Of a DNA stretch of 26,032 nucleotides, positions 8,168 to 15,189 are shown in pieces. The position numbers and the translations under genes are program-made. Source of the stretch: Alphaproteobacteria bacterium. GTDB lineage: Bacteria > Pseudomonadota > Alphaproteobacteria > Bin95. Positions within the stretch are counted from its first letter, which is position 1, and each line of letters starts with the position of its first letter. The stretch covers positions 1 through 26,032 of the forward strand of contig JAJECF010000038.1 in NCBI GenBank assembly GCA_022822125.1. The letters run 5' to 3'. The notes below the pieces were generated by a model. It was not told the origin of the DNA, searched no databases, and was given only the letters and a program-made list of their open reading frames with translations.

Positions 8168-8198
8168 TCCTGTCTTCCTCCCGTTCCCTCGTCCCCGG

Positions 8199-9083
8199 TC
8201 AGCTACCGACGACCTTCACGTCCGCATTGCGCTCCACGGTGTGGATCAGCGCGTTCACATCCTCGCCGCCGCCATGCTGGTTCACGGCCTGCTGGAACAG
8301 GTTGCGCACCACATTGGCGACGAACATGGGCGCGCCGCTGTCCGCGCCGAGCTGCGTTGCCAGGCGCACGTCTTTCAGCATCAGCTCCAGCGCGAAATTG
8401 GACTTGCCGGAGCCGTCCGCCAGGCGCGGCAGGGTGAATTCCGTTGTGTAGCTGCGCGCGGAGCCCTTGTGCAGCACCTCCGCGCAGGCGGCGAGGCTGA
8501 GGCCGTTCTTCACCCCCATCGCCACCGCCTCGAAAGTGGCGGCGCGCACGCTCGCGGCGATGACATTGTTCACCAGCTTCATGGCGTGGCCCGCGCCCAC
8601 ATCGCCGCAATGGAAGATATTGGGGCTGATCGCCTCGAAGACCGCGCGCATGCGGGCGAATTGCGCTTCCGTGCCGCCGGCCATGATGGCGATGGTGCCG
8701 GCATGCGCGCCATGCGGGCCGCCGGAGACCGGCGCGTCCATCAGCTCCAGCCCGCGCTCGGCCAGTTCCGCCGCCATGGCGCGGGTCGCATTCGGGTCGC
8801 CGGTCGTCTGGTCCACGATGAGGCCGCCCGGCGCCATGCCCGCGGCGAGCCCGCCCTCGCCGAAGATCGCCTCGCGCACCTCGTTCGAGGTCGGCAGGCA
8901 GAGCAGCACCGCATCGCAGGCCTGCCCGAGCGCCTCCAGGCTCTGCGCCGGCTGCGCGCCCGCCTCCGCCATGTCCTGCATGGCCTCCGGGCGCAGGTCG
9001 AAGGCCCTCAGCTTGCGGCTGAGAAGCAGACGCCGCGCCAGCGCCCCGCCCATATTGCCGAGCCCGACATATCCGAGTTCCAT
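8199..9083 (-). CDS. 3-hydroxyisobutyrate dehydrogenase-family NAD(P)-dependent oxidoreductase
   Basis: The 294-residue beta-hydroxyacid dehydrogenase has the Rossmann motif GYVGLGNMGGALARRL at the N-terminus, DAPVSGGPHGAHAGT (116-130) for substrate binding, and the catalytic lysine Lys169 in GHAMKLVNN. The C-terminal helical domain ends in GGGEDVNALI. Family members oxidise 3-hydroxyisobutyrate, tartronate semialdehyde, D-phenylserine-type or related 3-hydroxyacids; the exact substrate is unknown. An ATG 69 bases further upstream is open but lacks a ribosome site. The ATG at 9083 has GAGGGAG about 8 bases before it and starts directly at the Rossmann strand, so it was preferred. The NIPSNAP gene follows. 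Confidence 0.92.
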   Translation of the reverse strand: MELGYVGLGNMGGALARRLLLSRKLRAFDLRPEAMQDMAEAGAQPAQSLEALGQACDAVLLCLPTSNEVREAIFGEGGLAAGMAPGGLIVDQTTGDPNATRAMAAELAERGLELMDAPVSGGPHGAHAGTIAIMAGGTEAQFARMRAVFEAISPNIFHCGDVGAGHAMKLVNNVIAASVRAATFEAVAMGVKNGLSLAACAEVLHKGSARSYTTEFTLPRLADGSGKSNFALELMLKDVRLATQLGADSGAPMFVANVVRNLFQQAVNQHGGGEDVNALIHTVERNADVKVVGS

Positions 9084-9215
9084 GACGCACGCTCCCTCTC
9101 TTCCACGATGCCCCTGCGGGGAAAGGATAGTGCAGCCGCCCGCCGATTGCACCGTGCCGGCTATGTTGCCGCAGATGCGACGCCCGCCCGCCGCCGGATC
9201 GGGGAAGCCTGCCGT

Positions 9216-9252
9216 TTGACCGCCGACCGAATGAAGCGGTTATACTGTCGGT
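9216..9252 (+). promoter_or_regulatory. Predicted promoter/operator of the toxin-antitoxin pair
   Basis: A -35-like TTGACC (9216-9221) and a -10 TATACT (9241-9246) are separated by 19 bases. Transcription would start at about 9253, the first base of the antitoxin ATG, and no Shine-Dalgarno sequence precedes that ATG, which suggests a leaderless mRNA. The -10 overlaps ATAC-TGTCG-GTAT, a small inverted repeat suited to an RHH antitoxin operator. Both calls are inferences from sequence. Confidence 0.45.
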
Positions 9253-9489
9253 ATGAAAACGGCAGTATCGATTCCCGACGACATTTTCGAACGCGCGGAA
9301 CGGCTGGCTTCGCAAGAGCGGAGATCACGAAGCGACGTGTACGCGGCGGCGCTCGACGAGTATCTTGCGCGCCATGCGCGTGAGGAGGTCACCGACACGA
9401 TGAACCGCGTATGCGACGAGCTTGGCGAGACCGATGACGCCTTTCTCGCCGCCGCAGGCCGGCAGGTGCTCGACCGCGTCGAATGGTGA
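9253..9489 (+). CDS. Ribbon-helix-helix antitoxin (MazE/CopG-like)
   Basis: The 78-residue protein has an N-terminal RHH DNA-binding domain: the strand MKTAVSIPDDIFERAERLA followed by a helix with RRSRSDVYAAALDEYLARH. The acidic C-terminal tail (DELGETDDAFLAAAGRQVLDRVEW) would wrap and neutralise the toxin. Antitoxins of this form pair with MazF/PemK toxins and repress their own promoter. The stop overlaps the toxin start (ATGGTGA), indicating translational coupling. The promoter is placed so that the ATG may lie at the 5' end of the message. Confidence 0.88.
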   Translation: MKTAVSIPDDIFERAERLASQERRSRSDVYAAALDEYLARHAREEVTDTMNRVCDELGETDDAFLAAAGRQVLDRVEW

Positions 9490-9827
9490 TCTCCCAAGGC
9501 GACGTGTGTTGGGCCGAATTGCCCGAACCCGCAGGTTCAGGACCGGGATTCCGGCGACCGGTTGTCATCGTCCAGGGGGATGCCTTGAATCGAAGCCGGC
9601 TGGCAACGGCAGTCTGCGTGCCGCTCACAAGCAATCTGCGGTGGGCCGATGCGCCGGGAAACGTGCTGTTGACTGCGCGAATGACGGGCTTGCCGAAAGA
9701 CTCTGTCGCGAACGTATCGCAGGTCGTCGCTCTCGACCGGACGCTGCTCGAAGAACGCACAGGCCGGATCTCGCCAGCGAAAATCGATCTACTGTTTGCC
9801 GGCCTCGACATCGTCCTTGGACGATAG
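9483..9827 (+). CDS. MazF/PemK-family endoribonuclease toxin
   Basis: The 114-residue protein has the MazF fold signature. It contains VISQGDVCWAELPEP, then FRRPVVIVQGDALN with the conserved Arg that serves catalysis in the family. These are followed by VCVPLTSNLRWADAPGNVLL and a Val-Ser-Gln segment (SVANVSQVVALDR). Such toxins cut mRNA at short sequence motifs when the antitoxin is degraded. It overlaps the antitoxin gene by 7 bases and converges on aspS. All core motifs are intact, so it looks functional. Cleavage specificity cannot be read from sequence. Confidence 0.9.
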   Translation: MVISQGDVCWAELPEPAGSGPGFRRPVVIVQGDALNRSRLATAVCVPLTSNLRWADAPGNVLLTARMTGLPKDSVANVSQVVALDRTLLEERTGRISPAKIDLLFAGLDIVLGR

Positions 9828-9883
9828 CGGCTGCACGCCGTTCCTTCCGATCCGGGACGACCGCATGCTGTGTTCGGAACCTG

Positions 9884-11665
9884 CTAACGCTTCTTCGGCA
9901 GGTCCAGGCGCACCGACAGCTCCTTCAGCCGGGCGGCCTCGACAGGTGCAGGCGCGCCCATCATCAGGTCCTGGCCCTGCTGGTTCATCGGGAAGGCGAT
10001 CACCTCGCGGATATTGGGCTCGTCGGCGAGCAGCATCACGATGCGGTCGATGCCGGGGGCGGATCCGCCATGCGGCGGCGCGCCGAATTTGAGCGCCGAG
10101 AGCATGCCGCCGAAGCGCGCCTCGACGACCTCCGGCCCGTAGCCGGCGATCTCGAACGCCTTGTACATGATCGCCGGGTCGTGGTTGCGGATCGCCCCGG
10201 AGGAGAGTTCGACGCCATTGCAAACGATGTCGTACTGGAAGGCCTTGATCTCCAGCGGGTCCTTGCTTTCGAGCGCCTCCAGCCCGCCCTGGGGCATGGA
10301 GAACGGGTTGTGGCTGAAGCCGATGCGCCCCGTGGCCGCGTCCCGCTCATACATCGGGAAATCGACGATCCAACAGAAGCGGAAGGCGTCCTTCTCCAGC
10401 AGGTCGAGGTCCCCGCCGAGCTTGCTGCGCGCCGCGCCGGCAAGCTCGGCCGCCTTGTCGGGCTTGTCCGCCGCGAAGAATACGGCGTCGCCGGGACCCG
10501 CGCCGGTCGCCTCGCGCAGCGCCGCGACGCGCGGCTCGTCGAGGAAGCGCGCAATGGGTCCGCGCGCGCCGCTCCCGTCGAGCGTGACATAGGCGAGGCC
10601 GCCCGCGCCCTGCTCGCGGGCCCAGTCCTGCATGCGGTCGAAATAGCTGCGCGGCTGCGCCGCCCCGCCGGGCGCGGGAATGGCGCGCACCACGCCGCCC
10701 TGCGCAATGCCGCGCTCGAAGATCGAGAAGCCCGAGCCCCGGAATATCTCCGTCGCCTCGGCGATCTCGATGGGGTTGCGCAGGTCCGGCTTGTCGCTGC
10801 CGTATTTCAGCATGGCCTCGTCAAAGCCGATGCGCGGGAAGGGCGGCGGCGTGACGCTGCGGCCGTTGGCGAATTCCCCGAACACGCCGGCCAGCACCGG
10901 CTCAATGGCGGCGAACACATCCTCCTGCGTCACGAACGCCATCTCGAAATCGAGCTGGTAGAACTCGCCGGGCGAGCGGTCGGCGCGCGCGTCCTCGTCG
11001 CGGAAGCAGGGCGCGATCTGGAAATAGCGGTCGAAGCCGGCGATCATCAGCAATTGCTTGAACTGCTGCGGGGCCTGCGGCAGGGCGTAGAAATTGCCGG
11101 GATGCAGCCGCGAGGGCACCAGGAAGTCGCGAGCGCCCTCGGGGCTTTCCGCCGTCAGGATCGGCGTCTGGAACTCGCGGAAGCCCTGCTCGATCATCCG
11201 CCGGCGGATCGAGGCGATGATGTCCGAGCGCAGCGCGATATTGCGCTGCATCTTGTCGCGGCGAAGATCGAGGAAGCGGTAGCGCAGCCGCACCTCCTCT
11301 CCGTAATCCTCGTCGCTGTTCACCTGCAGCGGCAGCGCCTCGGCCGCGCCCTGAACGGCGATGTCGCTTATGGAGACCTCGACCTCGCCGGTCGGCAGCG
11401 CCGGGTTGACCGTCTCGGCGTCGCGCTCCACGCATGCGCCGGTAATGGTGAGCACCGTTTCGTTGCGCGCCGCGTCCAGAACCGCGAAGGTCTCCGCGCG
11501 GCTCGAATCGATCACGCATTGCGTCAGCCCGTAGCGGTCGCGCAGGTCCACGAACAGCAGGTTGCCGTGGTCGCGCTTGCGGTGGATCCAGCCCGAGAGG
11601 CGGACGGTGTTGCCGACATCGGCGCGGCGGAGCGCGCCGCAATCATGTGTGCGGTATGGGTGCAT
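9884..11665 (-). CDS. aspS: Aspartyl-tRNA synthetase (bacterial type)
   Basis: The 593-residue class II synthetase charges tRNA with aspartate in the cytoplasm. It has an N-terminal OB-fold anticodon-binding domain ([21 protein letters not shown], 23-43). Motif 2 is [19 protein letters not shown] (221-239) and motif 3 is GAPPHGG...GIDRIVML (528-545). A bacterial GAD insertion domain lies between motifs 2 and 3. His33 in RDHG aligns with the position that is His in non-discriminating AspRS and Leu in the discriminating E. coli enzyme, so it may also charge tRNA-Asn. An open frame extends 44 codons upstream, but [10 protein letters not shown] at 11665 matches the family N-terminus. No strong Shine-Dalgarno is visible. 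It is divergent from rnd. Confidence 0.96.
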   Translation of the reverse strand: MHPYRTHDCGALRRADVGNTVRLSGWIHRKRDHGNLLFVDLRDRYGLTQCVIDSSRAETFAVLDAARNETVLTITGACVERDAETVNPALPTGEVEVSISDIAVQGAAEALPLQVNSDEDYGEEVRLRYRFLDLRRDKMQRNIALRSDIIASIRRRMIEQGFREFQTPILTAESPEGARDFLVPSRLHPGNFYALPQAPQQFKQLLMIAGFDRYFQIAPCFRDEDARADRSPGEFYQLDFEMAFVTQEDVFAAIEPVLAGVFGEFANGRSVTPPPFPRIGFDEAMLKYGSDKPDLRNPIEIAEATEIFRGSGFSIFERGIAQGGVVRAIPAPGGAAQPRSYFDRMQDWAREQGAGGLAYVTLDGSGARGPIARFLDEPRVAALREATGAGPGDAVFFAADKPDKAAELAGAARSKLGGDLDLLEKDAFRFCWIVDFPMYERDAATGRIGFSHNPFSMPQGGLEALESKDPLEIKAFQYDIVCNGVELSSGAIRNHDPAIMYKAFEIAGYGPEVVEARFGGMLSALKFGAPPHGGSAPGIDRIVMLLADEPNIREVIAFPMNQQGQDLMMGAPAPVEAARLKELSVRLDLPKKR

Positions 11666-11744
11666 CGGATTCGGGCCCGTCTCGCGAAGGTGGCGCGGGA
11701 ATGGAATGAGCGGGCCTCGCTTGTCAAGCCGCGAGGCGGGGCTT

Positions 11745-12953
11745 ATGAGCCCGCTCATGCCTTCTTCGACATCGCCGACCCCCGACCCGCGCCTCATCGA
11801 CGCCCAGGCGGACCTCGACGCTTTCTGCGCCCGGCTGCAGGAGGCCGACTATGTGACGGTCGACACCGAGTTCATGCGGGATGCGACCTATTGGCCGCAG
11901 CTCTGCCTGATCCAGCTTGCGGACGCCGGGACGGCGCGCGCGGTCGATGCGCTGGCGCCCGGCCTCGACCTCGCGCCCGTCTGGCGGCTGCTGGCCGCGC
12001 CGGTGCCGAAGGTCATGCATGCCGCCCGCCAGGACATCGAGATCTTCTTCCATATGGGCGGCGTCATCCCCGAACCCCTGCTCGACACGCAAATCGGCGC
12101 CATGGTCTGCGGCTTCGGCGACCAGGCGGCCTATGACACGCTTGTGAAGCAGTTCGCCGGGCGGCGGCTCGACAAGCGCGCCCGCTTCGCTGATTGGGCG
12201 CGCCGCCCCCTTCCGGACCGGCAGATCGACTATGCGCTTGCCGACGTGATCTGGCTGCGCGCGGTTTACGAAGGACTCGCGGCGGAGCTTCGCCGCAATG
12301 GCCGCGCCGACTGGGTGGAGGAGGAAGAGGCGGTGCTGCTAAATCCGGAAACCTACCGGCTCGATCCCGAACACGCCTGGAAGCGTCTCAAGACCCGCAG
12401 CGCCGACCCGGCGTTCCTTGCGGTGGTCCGCGCCGTTGCGGCCTGGCGGGAGCGCGAGGCGCAGCGGCTCGACCTGCCGCGCAACCGCGTGCTGCGCGAG
12501 GATGCCCTGCTCGACGTCGCGGCCCAGGCGCCGGCGGACGCCGACGCGCTGGCCCATTGCCGGGGCGTGACGCGCGGCATGGCGACGGGGCGGCTGGGCC
12601 CGGGCCTGCTGGCGGCTGTCGCCGAGGGCAAGGCCGTCCCGTCCGCGGAGCGCCCGCAGCCGGCGCCGCAGAGGGAGCGTCCGAAGGGCGTGGGCCCTGC
12701 GATGGAGCTGCTGCGCGTGCTGCTGAAGGCGCGCGTGGAGCATGAGGGCGTGGCGCAGAAGCTGGTCGCCAGCAGCGAGGACCTGGAAGACCTGGCCGGC
12801 GGCGCGGAAGACGGGCCGCTGCTGCGCGGCTGGCGCCGGGAGCTGTTCGGTGCGGACGCCCAACGCCTGCTGCGCGGCGAACTGGCGCTGACGCTGGAGC
12901 GCGGCCGGGTCACGGTATGCTCCTGGGCCTGCCCGGAGAAAACCGGGACGTGA
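11745..12953 (+). CDS. rnd: Ribonuclease D
   Basis: The 402-residue 3'-5' exoribonuclease belongs to the DEDDy family and acts in tRNA 3' maturation and RNA turnover. The catalytic residues are visible: Asp40 and Glu42 in [21 protein letters not shown], Asp97 in [10 protein letters not shown], and Tyr163 and Asp167 in [16 protein letters not shown]-type helical domains follow. The long frame opens upstream at 11562 inside aspS. The ATG at 11745 was chosen because GAGG lies 8 bases before it and the protein then has the usual length; the ATG at 11757 is an alternative. The aspS-rnd divergent arrangement is common in alphaproteobacteria. Confidence 0.95.
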   Translation: MSPLMPSSTSPTPDPRLIDAQADLDAFCARLQEADYVTVDTEFMRDATYWPQLCLIQLADAGTARAVDALAPGLDLAPVWRLLAAPVPKVMHAARQDIEIFFHMGGVIPEPLLDTQIGAMVCGFGDQAAYDTLVKQFAGRRLDKRARFADWARRPLPDRQIDYALADVIWLRAVYEGLAAELRRNGRADWVEEEEAVLLNPETYRLDPEHAWKRLKTRSADPAFLAVVRAVAAWREREAQRLDLPRNRVLREDALLDVAAQAPADADALAHCRGVTRGMATGRLGPGLLAAVAEGKAVPSAERPQPAPQRERPKGVGPAMELLRVLLKARVEHEGVAQKLVASSEDLEDLAGGAEDGPLLRGWRRELFGADAQRLLRGELALTLERGRVTVCSWACPEKTGT

Positions 12954-13061
12954 CCGTCGAGGCGTTGCGCGCAGTGCTTTCGAGGCGAGCTTGCAATGAG
13001 GGCCTGCCGCACGAATTGCGGCCGGGCGGATTCATTGTCGCGGACGCCAAAGCGCGATGCC

Positions 13062-13069
13062 TTTCATAG
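13062..13069. repeat. Target-site duplication, left copy (TTTCATAG)
   Basis: TTTCATAG lies immediately outside the left inverted repeat and is repeated at 16222-16229 immediately outside the right one. An 8-bp duplication is the size known for the IS1595 family. Confidence 0.85.
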
Positions 13070-13092
13070 GGTAATTATGTAGTTAATTTGAC
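13070..13092. repeat. Left terminal inverted repeat of the IS1595 transposon
   Basis: It starts GGTAATTATG and ends TTAATTTGAC. Against the reverse complement of 16199-16221 it differs only at positions 3, 9, 10 and 13. Confidence 0.88.
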
Positions 13093-13097
13093 AGCGG

Positions 13098-13136
13098 TAT
13101 CCGGCGCCAACAACCCAACATTTCCGGCGCCGGATA
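13098..13136. terminator. Perfect 11-bp hairpin inside the left transposon end
   Basis: TATCCGGCGCC (13098-13108) and GGCGCCGGATA (13126-13136) pair perfectly around a 17-base loop. The hairpin lies 12 bases past the stop of the small exported-protein gene on the minus strand, so it probably terminates that operon and shields the flank. No T-run follows on the minus strand. A subterminal transposase-related site is an alternative. Confidence 0.5.
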
Positions 13137-13148
13137 CGGCGGCTGGGT

Positions 13149-13448
13149 TTAGTGCTGCTTGTCGATGCACTCGACCGCGGCGGTGAGCTTCTTGAACACA
13201 TCGCCCTGCCAGCCGAGGAGCTGGGCGAGGCTGTCGGCCAAGTCACTGAAGTCCCACGCACTGACGCGCCGGCCCCGGTCCAGCCCGTTCATGGCAACCT
13301 CGGTCGCCTCGTTGCCCTTGCGGACTGTCCCATCGACCACCTTGGCGGCATCCAGGAACAGCGGGCGGCAGTCGTCCGGCACGTGGGCGGTGGCGGAATG
13401 CGCTACCAGCAGCAGGACCACCGTGAAGCCGATGCGGACGACGCTCAT
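13149..13448 (-). CDS. Small exported protein of unknown function (transposon passenger)
   Basis: The 99-residue protein has a clear signal peptide (MSVVRIGFTVVLLLVAHSATA, cleavage predicted before HVPDDC). The mature part is about 78 residues with two cysteines, one near each end (DDC and VEC), which could form a disulphide in the periplasm. No known domain was recognised. The ATG at 13448 overlaps the stop of the upstream gene (ATGA), so the two are translationally coupled in one operon. The upstream in-frame ATG at 13517 would place residues before the signal peptide and lies within the upstream gene, so it was rejected. A strong hairpin follows the stop. Confidence 0.68.
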   Translation of the reverse strand: MSVVRIGFTVVLLLVAHSATAHVPDDCRPLFLDAAKVVDGTVRKGNEATEVAMNGLDRGRRVSAWDFSDLADSLAQLLGWQGDVFKKLTAAVECIDKQH

Positions 13449-13771
13449 TTCAGGCCCGGCGTCGCAAGGAGACAGAGCCGCAGCATAGCGACATAGCCGG
13501 CCGCCCGTTTCTTCCACGGCGTGTTCGGCTTCATGTTTTTGACCAGATCGCGGGCGGCTTTGTCCTTCTCCGCGGCCATAATCATGACGATGTGCTCCAG
13601 CTTCACGCCGGCGTCGATGGTTGCCTGGTCCAGGTCTTCGGCATCCAGCGCCGCCCGGACCGTCATGCAGGGTTCAATCGCCCACTCCATGACCTCGGCA
13701 TGGAAATCCGCCGCAAGCGCGGGGGTGGAAAGGACAACGGAGGCGGCCAAGGCCGCAAGGAACTTCTTCAC
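13445..13771 (-). CDS. Small exported protein of unknown function (transposon passenger, first gene of pair)
   Basis: The 108-residue protein starts at GTG with GGAGG 8 bases upstream. It has a textbook signal peptide (VKKFLAALAASVVLSTPALA, cleaved before ADFHAEV). The mature part of ~88 residues is predicted mostly helical and carries two cysteines (EPCMTVR and LRLCLL). No family was recognised. An ATG further upstream (13837) would put ~22 hydrophilic residues before the signal peptide and was rejected. The stop overlaps the start of the next small exported gene by four bases. Export of both suggests they act together in the periplasm; that is inference. Confidence 0.68.
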   Translation of the reverse strand: MKKFLAALAASVVLSTPALAADFHAEVMEWAIEPCMTVRAALDAEDLDQATIDAGVKLEHIVMIMAAEKDKAARDLVKNMKPNTPWKKRAAGYVAMLRLCLLATPGLK

Positions 13772-14053
13772 GGGATCATCCTCCGCAGGTTCCCGGCCGC
13801 CAAGGGCTGGCGTCGGGCCGTTGTCAACACTGCACACGAGGTGAGAGCCCCGCCTATTTGCCAGGCGGCGGGTGATCGGCCCACTGCCGGGTATCAGGCT
13901 GTTCTATTCAGCGGGCGACCCGACAGAGCGGGCGCGCACAGTGTTGACATGAGCACGATACACGTAGGCACATTTGTGTGCGAATCTATTGCATCGCGCG
14001 TCGCGAAGGCACATATTGTGCCTCCGATCCCCGCAAAGAGATGGCAGGTTCAC
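13772..14053. promoter_or_regulatory. Divergent control region with two GCACA/TGTGC palindromes
   Basis: This ~280-bp gap separates the exported-protein operon (minus) from the coiled-coil gene (plus). It holds GGCACA-TTTG-TGTGC (13967-13981) and the perfect palindrome AGGCACA-TAT-TGTGCCT (14007-14023), with centres about 40 bp apart, roughly four helical turns. Such paired sites look like repressor operators, though no regulator gene is encoded in the element. A TTGACA at 13944-13949 has no good -10 partner. An in-frame ATG at 13949 could extend the coiled-coil protein but lacks a ribosome site. Confidence 0.45.
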
Positions 14054-14386
14054 ATGACGGACGCACCCAATTTGAACGGCAGCGTGGACCTGTTAGCCAA
14101 GGCTATGCGGCAGGTTTTCACGGAGGCCGTCCAAGGTGCAGTCGAGCCGGTCAAGACTGAGGTTCAGGCCATGCGCACCGAAATGCGCGACATGGAGACC
14201 CGGCTGCACACGAAGATCGACGAAACGGAAGCGCGCCTGAATACGCATATCGACGAGCAGGTGGCGACGACCAACGAAAACGTGCAAGCGCAGATCGCTG
14301 ACATGGACGGTCGGATGCAGAGAGGTTTCGCCGACGTCAATCGACGCATGGACGGCATGGAGGAACGCCTGCCGAAGCAAGACTAG
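14054..14386 (+). CDS. Coiled-coil protein of unknown function (transposon passenger)
   Basis: The 110-residue protein is almost wholly helical. After a short head (MTDAPNLNGSVDLLAKAMRQ) it has heptad-patterned charged helices from about residue 35 to the end, such as MRTEMRDMETRLHTKIDE and QIADMDGRMQRGFADVNR. There is no transmembrane segment or signal peptide. The pattern resembles coiled-coil proteins of DUF1640-like or phage structural types, but no specific family is claimed. The frame is open far upstream. The ATG at 14054, with GCAGG about 6 bases before it, starts at the first protein-like residues; the ATG at 13949 is the alternative. Genes for small membrane proteins follow, hinting at a membrane-associated assembly. 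Confidence 0.65.
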   Translation: MTDAPNLNGSVDLLAKAMRQVFTEAVQGAVEPVKTEVQAMRTEMRDMETRLHTKIDETEARLNTHIDEQVATTNENVQAQIADMDGRMQRGFADVNRRMDGMEERLPKQD

Positions 14387-14495
14387 CTACTTCCCACGCT
14401 CAAGCCAGCTTTCAAGGTTCGATGGCGGCAACGCCCCCACTACCCGTCGGTGGCGCGAGCTGGGCGGATGTAGGACTGGCGCAGGACTGGCGCTC

Positions 14496-14657
14496 GTGGC
14501 ATTCGCGAAGGAAGACATCGTAGGTTTCGCACTGGCTGCCGCCGCGCTCGCGATCCCAATGTGGTTCGTGTTCGGGAGACCGATGGCGCTGCTGCGGAAG
14601 ACTTTCCGCGATATAGTCCGTGTGATACCCTCCAAGGAGGAGCAAGAGGATGACTGA
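14496..14657 (+). CDS. Possible 53-residue single-pass membrane protein
   Basis: An open frame starts at GTG with AGGA 9 bases upstream and ends in a TGA that overlaps the start of the next gene by 8 bases. It encodes a short head (VAFAKED), one hydrophobic helix (IVGFALAAAALAIPMWFVF), a basic stretch (GRPMALLRKTFRDIVR) and an acidic tail (SKEEQEDD). The hydrophobic helix followed by positive charge and the translational coupling to the next gene support a real product. The unusual start codon and small size leave doubt. No homolog is recognised. Confidence 0.42.
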   Translation: MAFAKEDIVGFALAAAALAIPMWFVFGRPMALLRKTFRDIVRVIPSKEEQEDD

Positions 14658-15147
14658 CGCCGTTCTTCTGAAGATCGGTTATGTCGTCGTGGCCGTGTTC
14701 AGCTACGGCTTTCTTCGCTGGCGGCTTATGGTAACAACCCATGACTTCCGGGTTCGTGCCGGCAGCGAGGCCATGCGCTGGGCGGCCGACGACCGCATAT
14801 CAGCAGACATGCGCAATGCGCTTCAGGGTTGGGTTGATCGGATGTATCGTCCGATGACTCCTTGGTTGGTTGTATTCAGGGCACTGATCGTTGTCTTCAT
14901 CCCCACCCAATGGCTTGCCCATGCTCACGCCGCTGCTATGAGTTCGGTGCCTCCAGATGCTCGACGCGACGTAGCCCGTTTGAATGTCCGGCTCGTTTTT
15001 GCCGCGGTCACTACCAGTCCTCTCGCGAGCTTCGCCACCTTCCTGATCTTGTTCCTGGGTTTGGTGGTCCGGGCGTCTCTTGAGGTGCTTTGGGAGCGCG
15101 TCGCGGCAATCCCTGAAACACGTCCGCGTCCGACGCAAGCGGCATAG
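14650..15147 (+). CDS. Membrane protein of unknown function (transposon passenger)
   Basis: The 165-residue protein has about three hydrophobic segments: near residues 6-24 (LKIGYVVVAVFSYGFL), 72-90 (WLVVFRALIVVFIPTQWLA) and 113-142 (NVRLVFAAVTTSPLASFATF onward). A soluble stretch of ~45 residues lies between the first two. The ATG follows a strong AAGGAGG and also overlaps the end of the possible 53-residue gene. No known domain or catalytic motif was seen. It converges with the transposase gene, with tandem hairpins in the 42-bp gap. The role is unknown; with the upstream coiled-coil gene it may form a plus-strand cargo operon. Confidence 0.68.
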   Translation: MTDAVLLKIGYVVVAVFSYGFLRWRLMVTTHDFRVRAGSEAMRWAADDRISADMRNALQGWVDRMYRPMTPWLVVFRALIVVFIPTQWLAHAHAAAMSSVPPDARRDVARLNVRLVFAAVTTSPLASFATFLILFLGLVVRASLEVLWERVAAIPETRPRPTQAA

Positions 15148-15178
15148 CCCGCAGGAGCGGGCGGTGCCTAGCCACCGC
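15148..15178. terminator. Tandem hairpins between converging passenger and transposase genes
   Basis: CCCGC-AGGA-GCGGG (15148-15161) is followed directly by GCGGTG-CCTAGC-CACCGC (15161-15178). Both stems are perfect and lie between two converging stop codons, as expected for a bidirectional terminator. No clear T-run is present. Confidence 0.5.
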
Positions 15179-15189
15179 CGCGAGATTGA

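Noticed and set aside
9422..12136. 904-codon plus-strand open frame across mazF and opposite aspS
   Set aside because: The real genes on both strands are identified by motifs. The frame spans several genes and resembles no protein.
12954..13061. tRNA or other RNA target beside the transposon
   Set aside because: No cloverleaf, T-loop or CCA end was found in the flank. The insertion is in plain intergenic DNA.
13949..14386. Longer coiled-coil protein starting at the ATG at 13949
   Set aside because: No ribosome site precedes it, the extra 35 residues show no structure, and the stretch contains the two palindromes better explained as control sites.
14387..14635. Minus-strand 82-codon frame between cargo genes
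   Set aside because: It has a low-complexity Ser/Pro-rich product, and the opposite strand holds a more convincing small membrane ORF coupled to the next gene.
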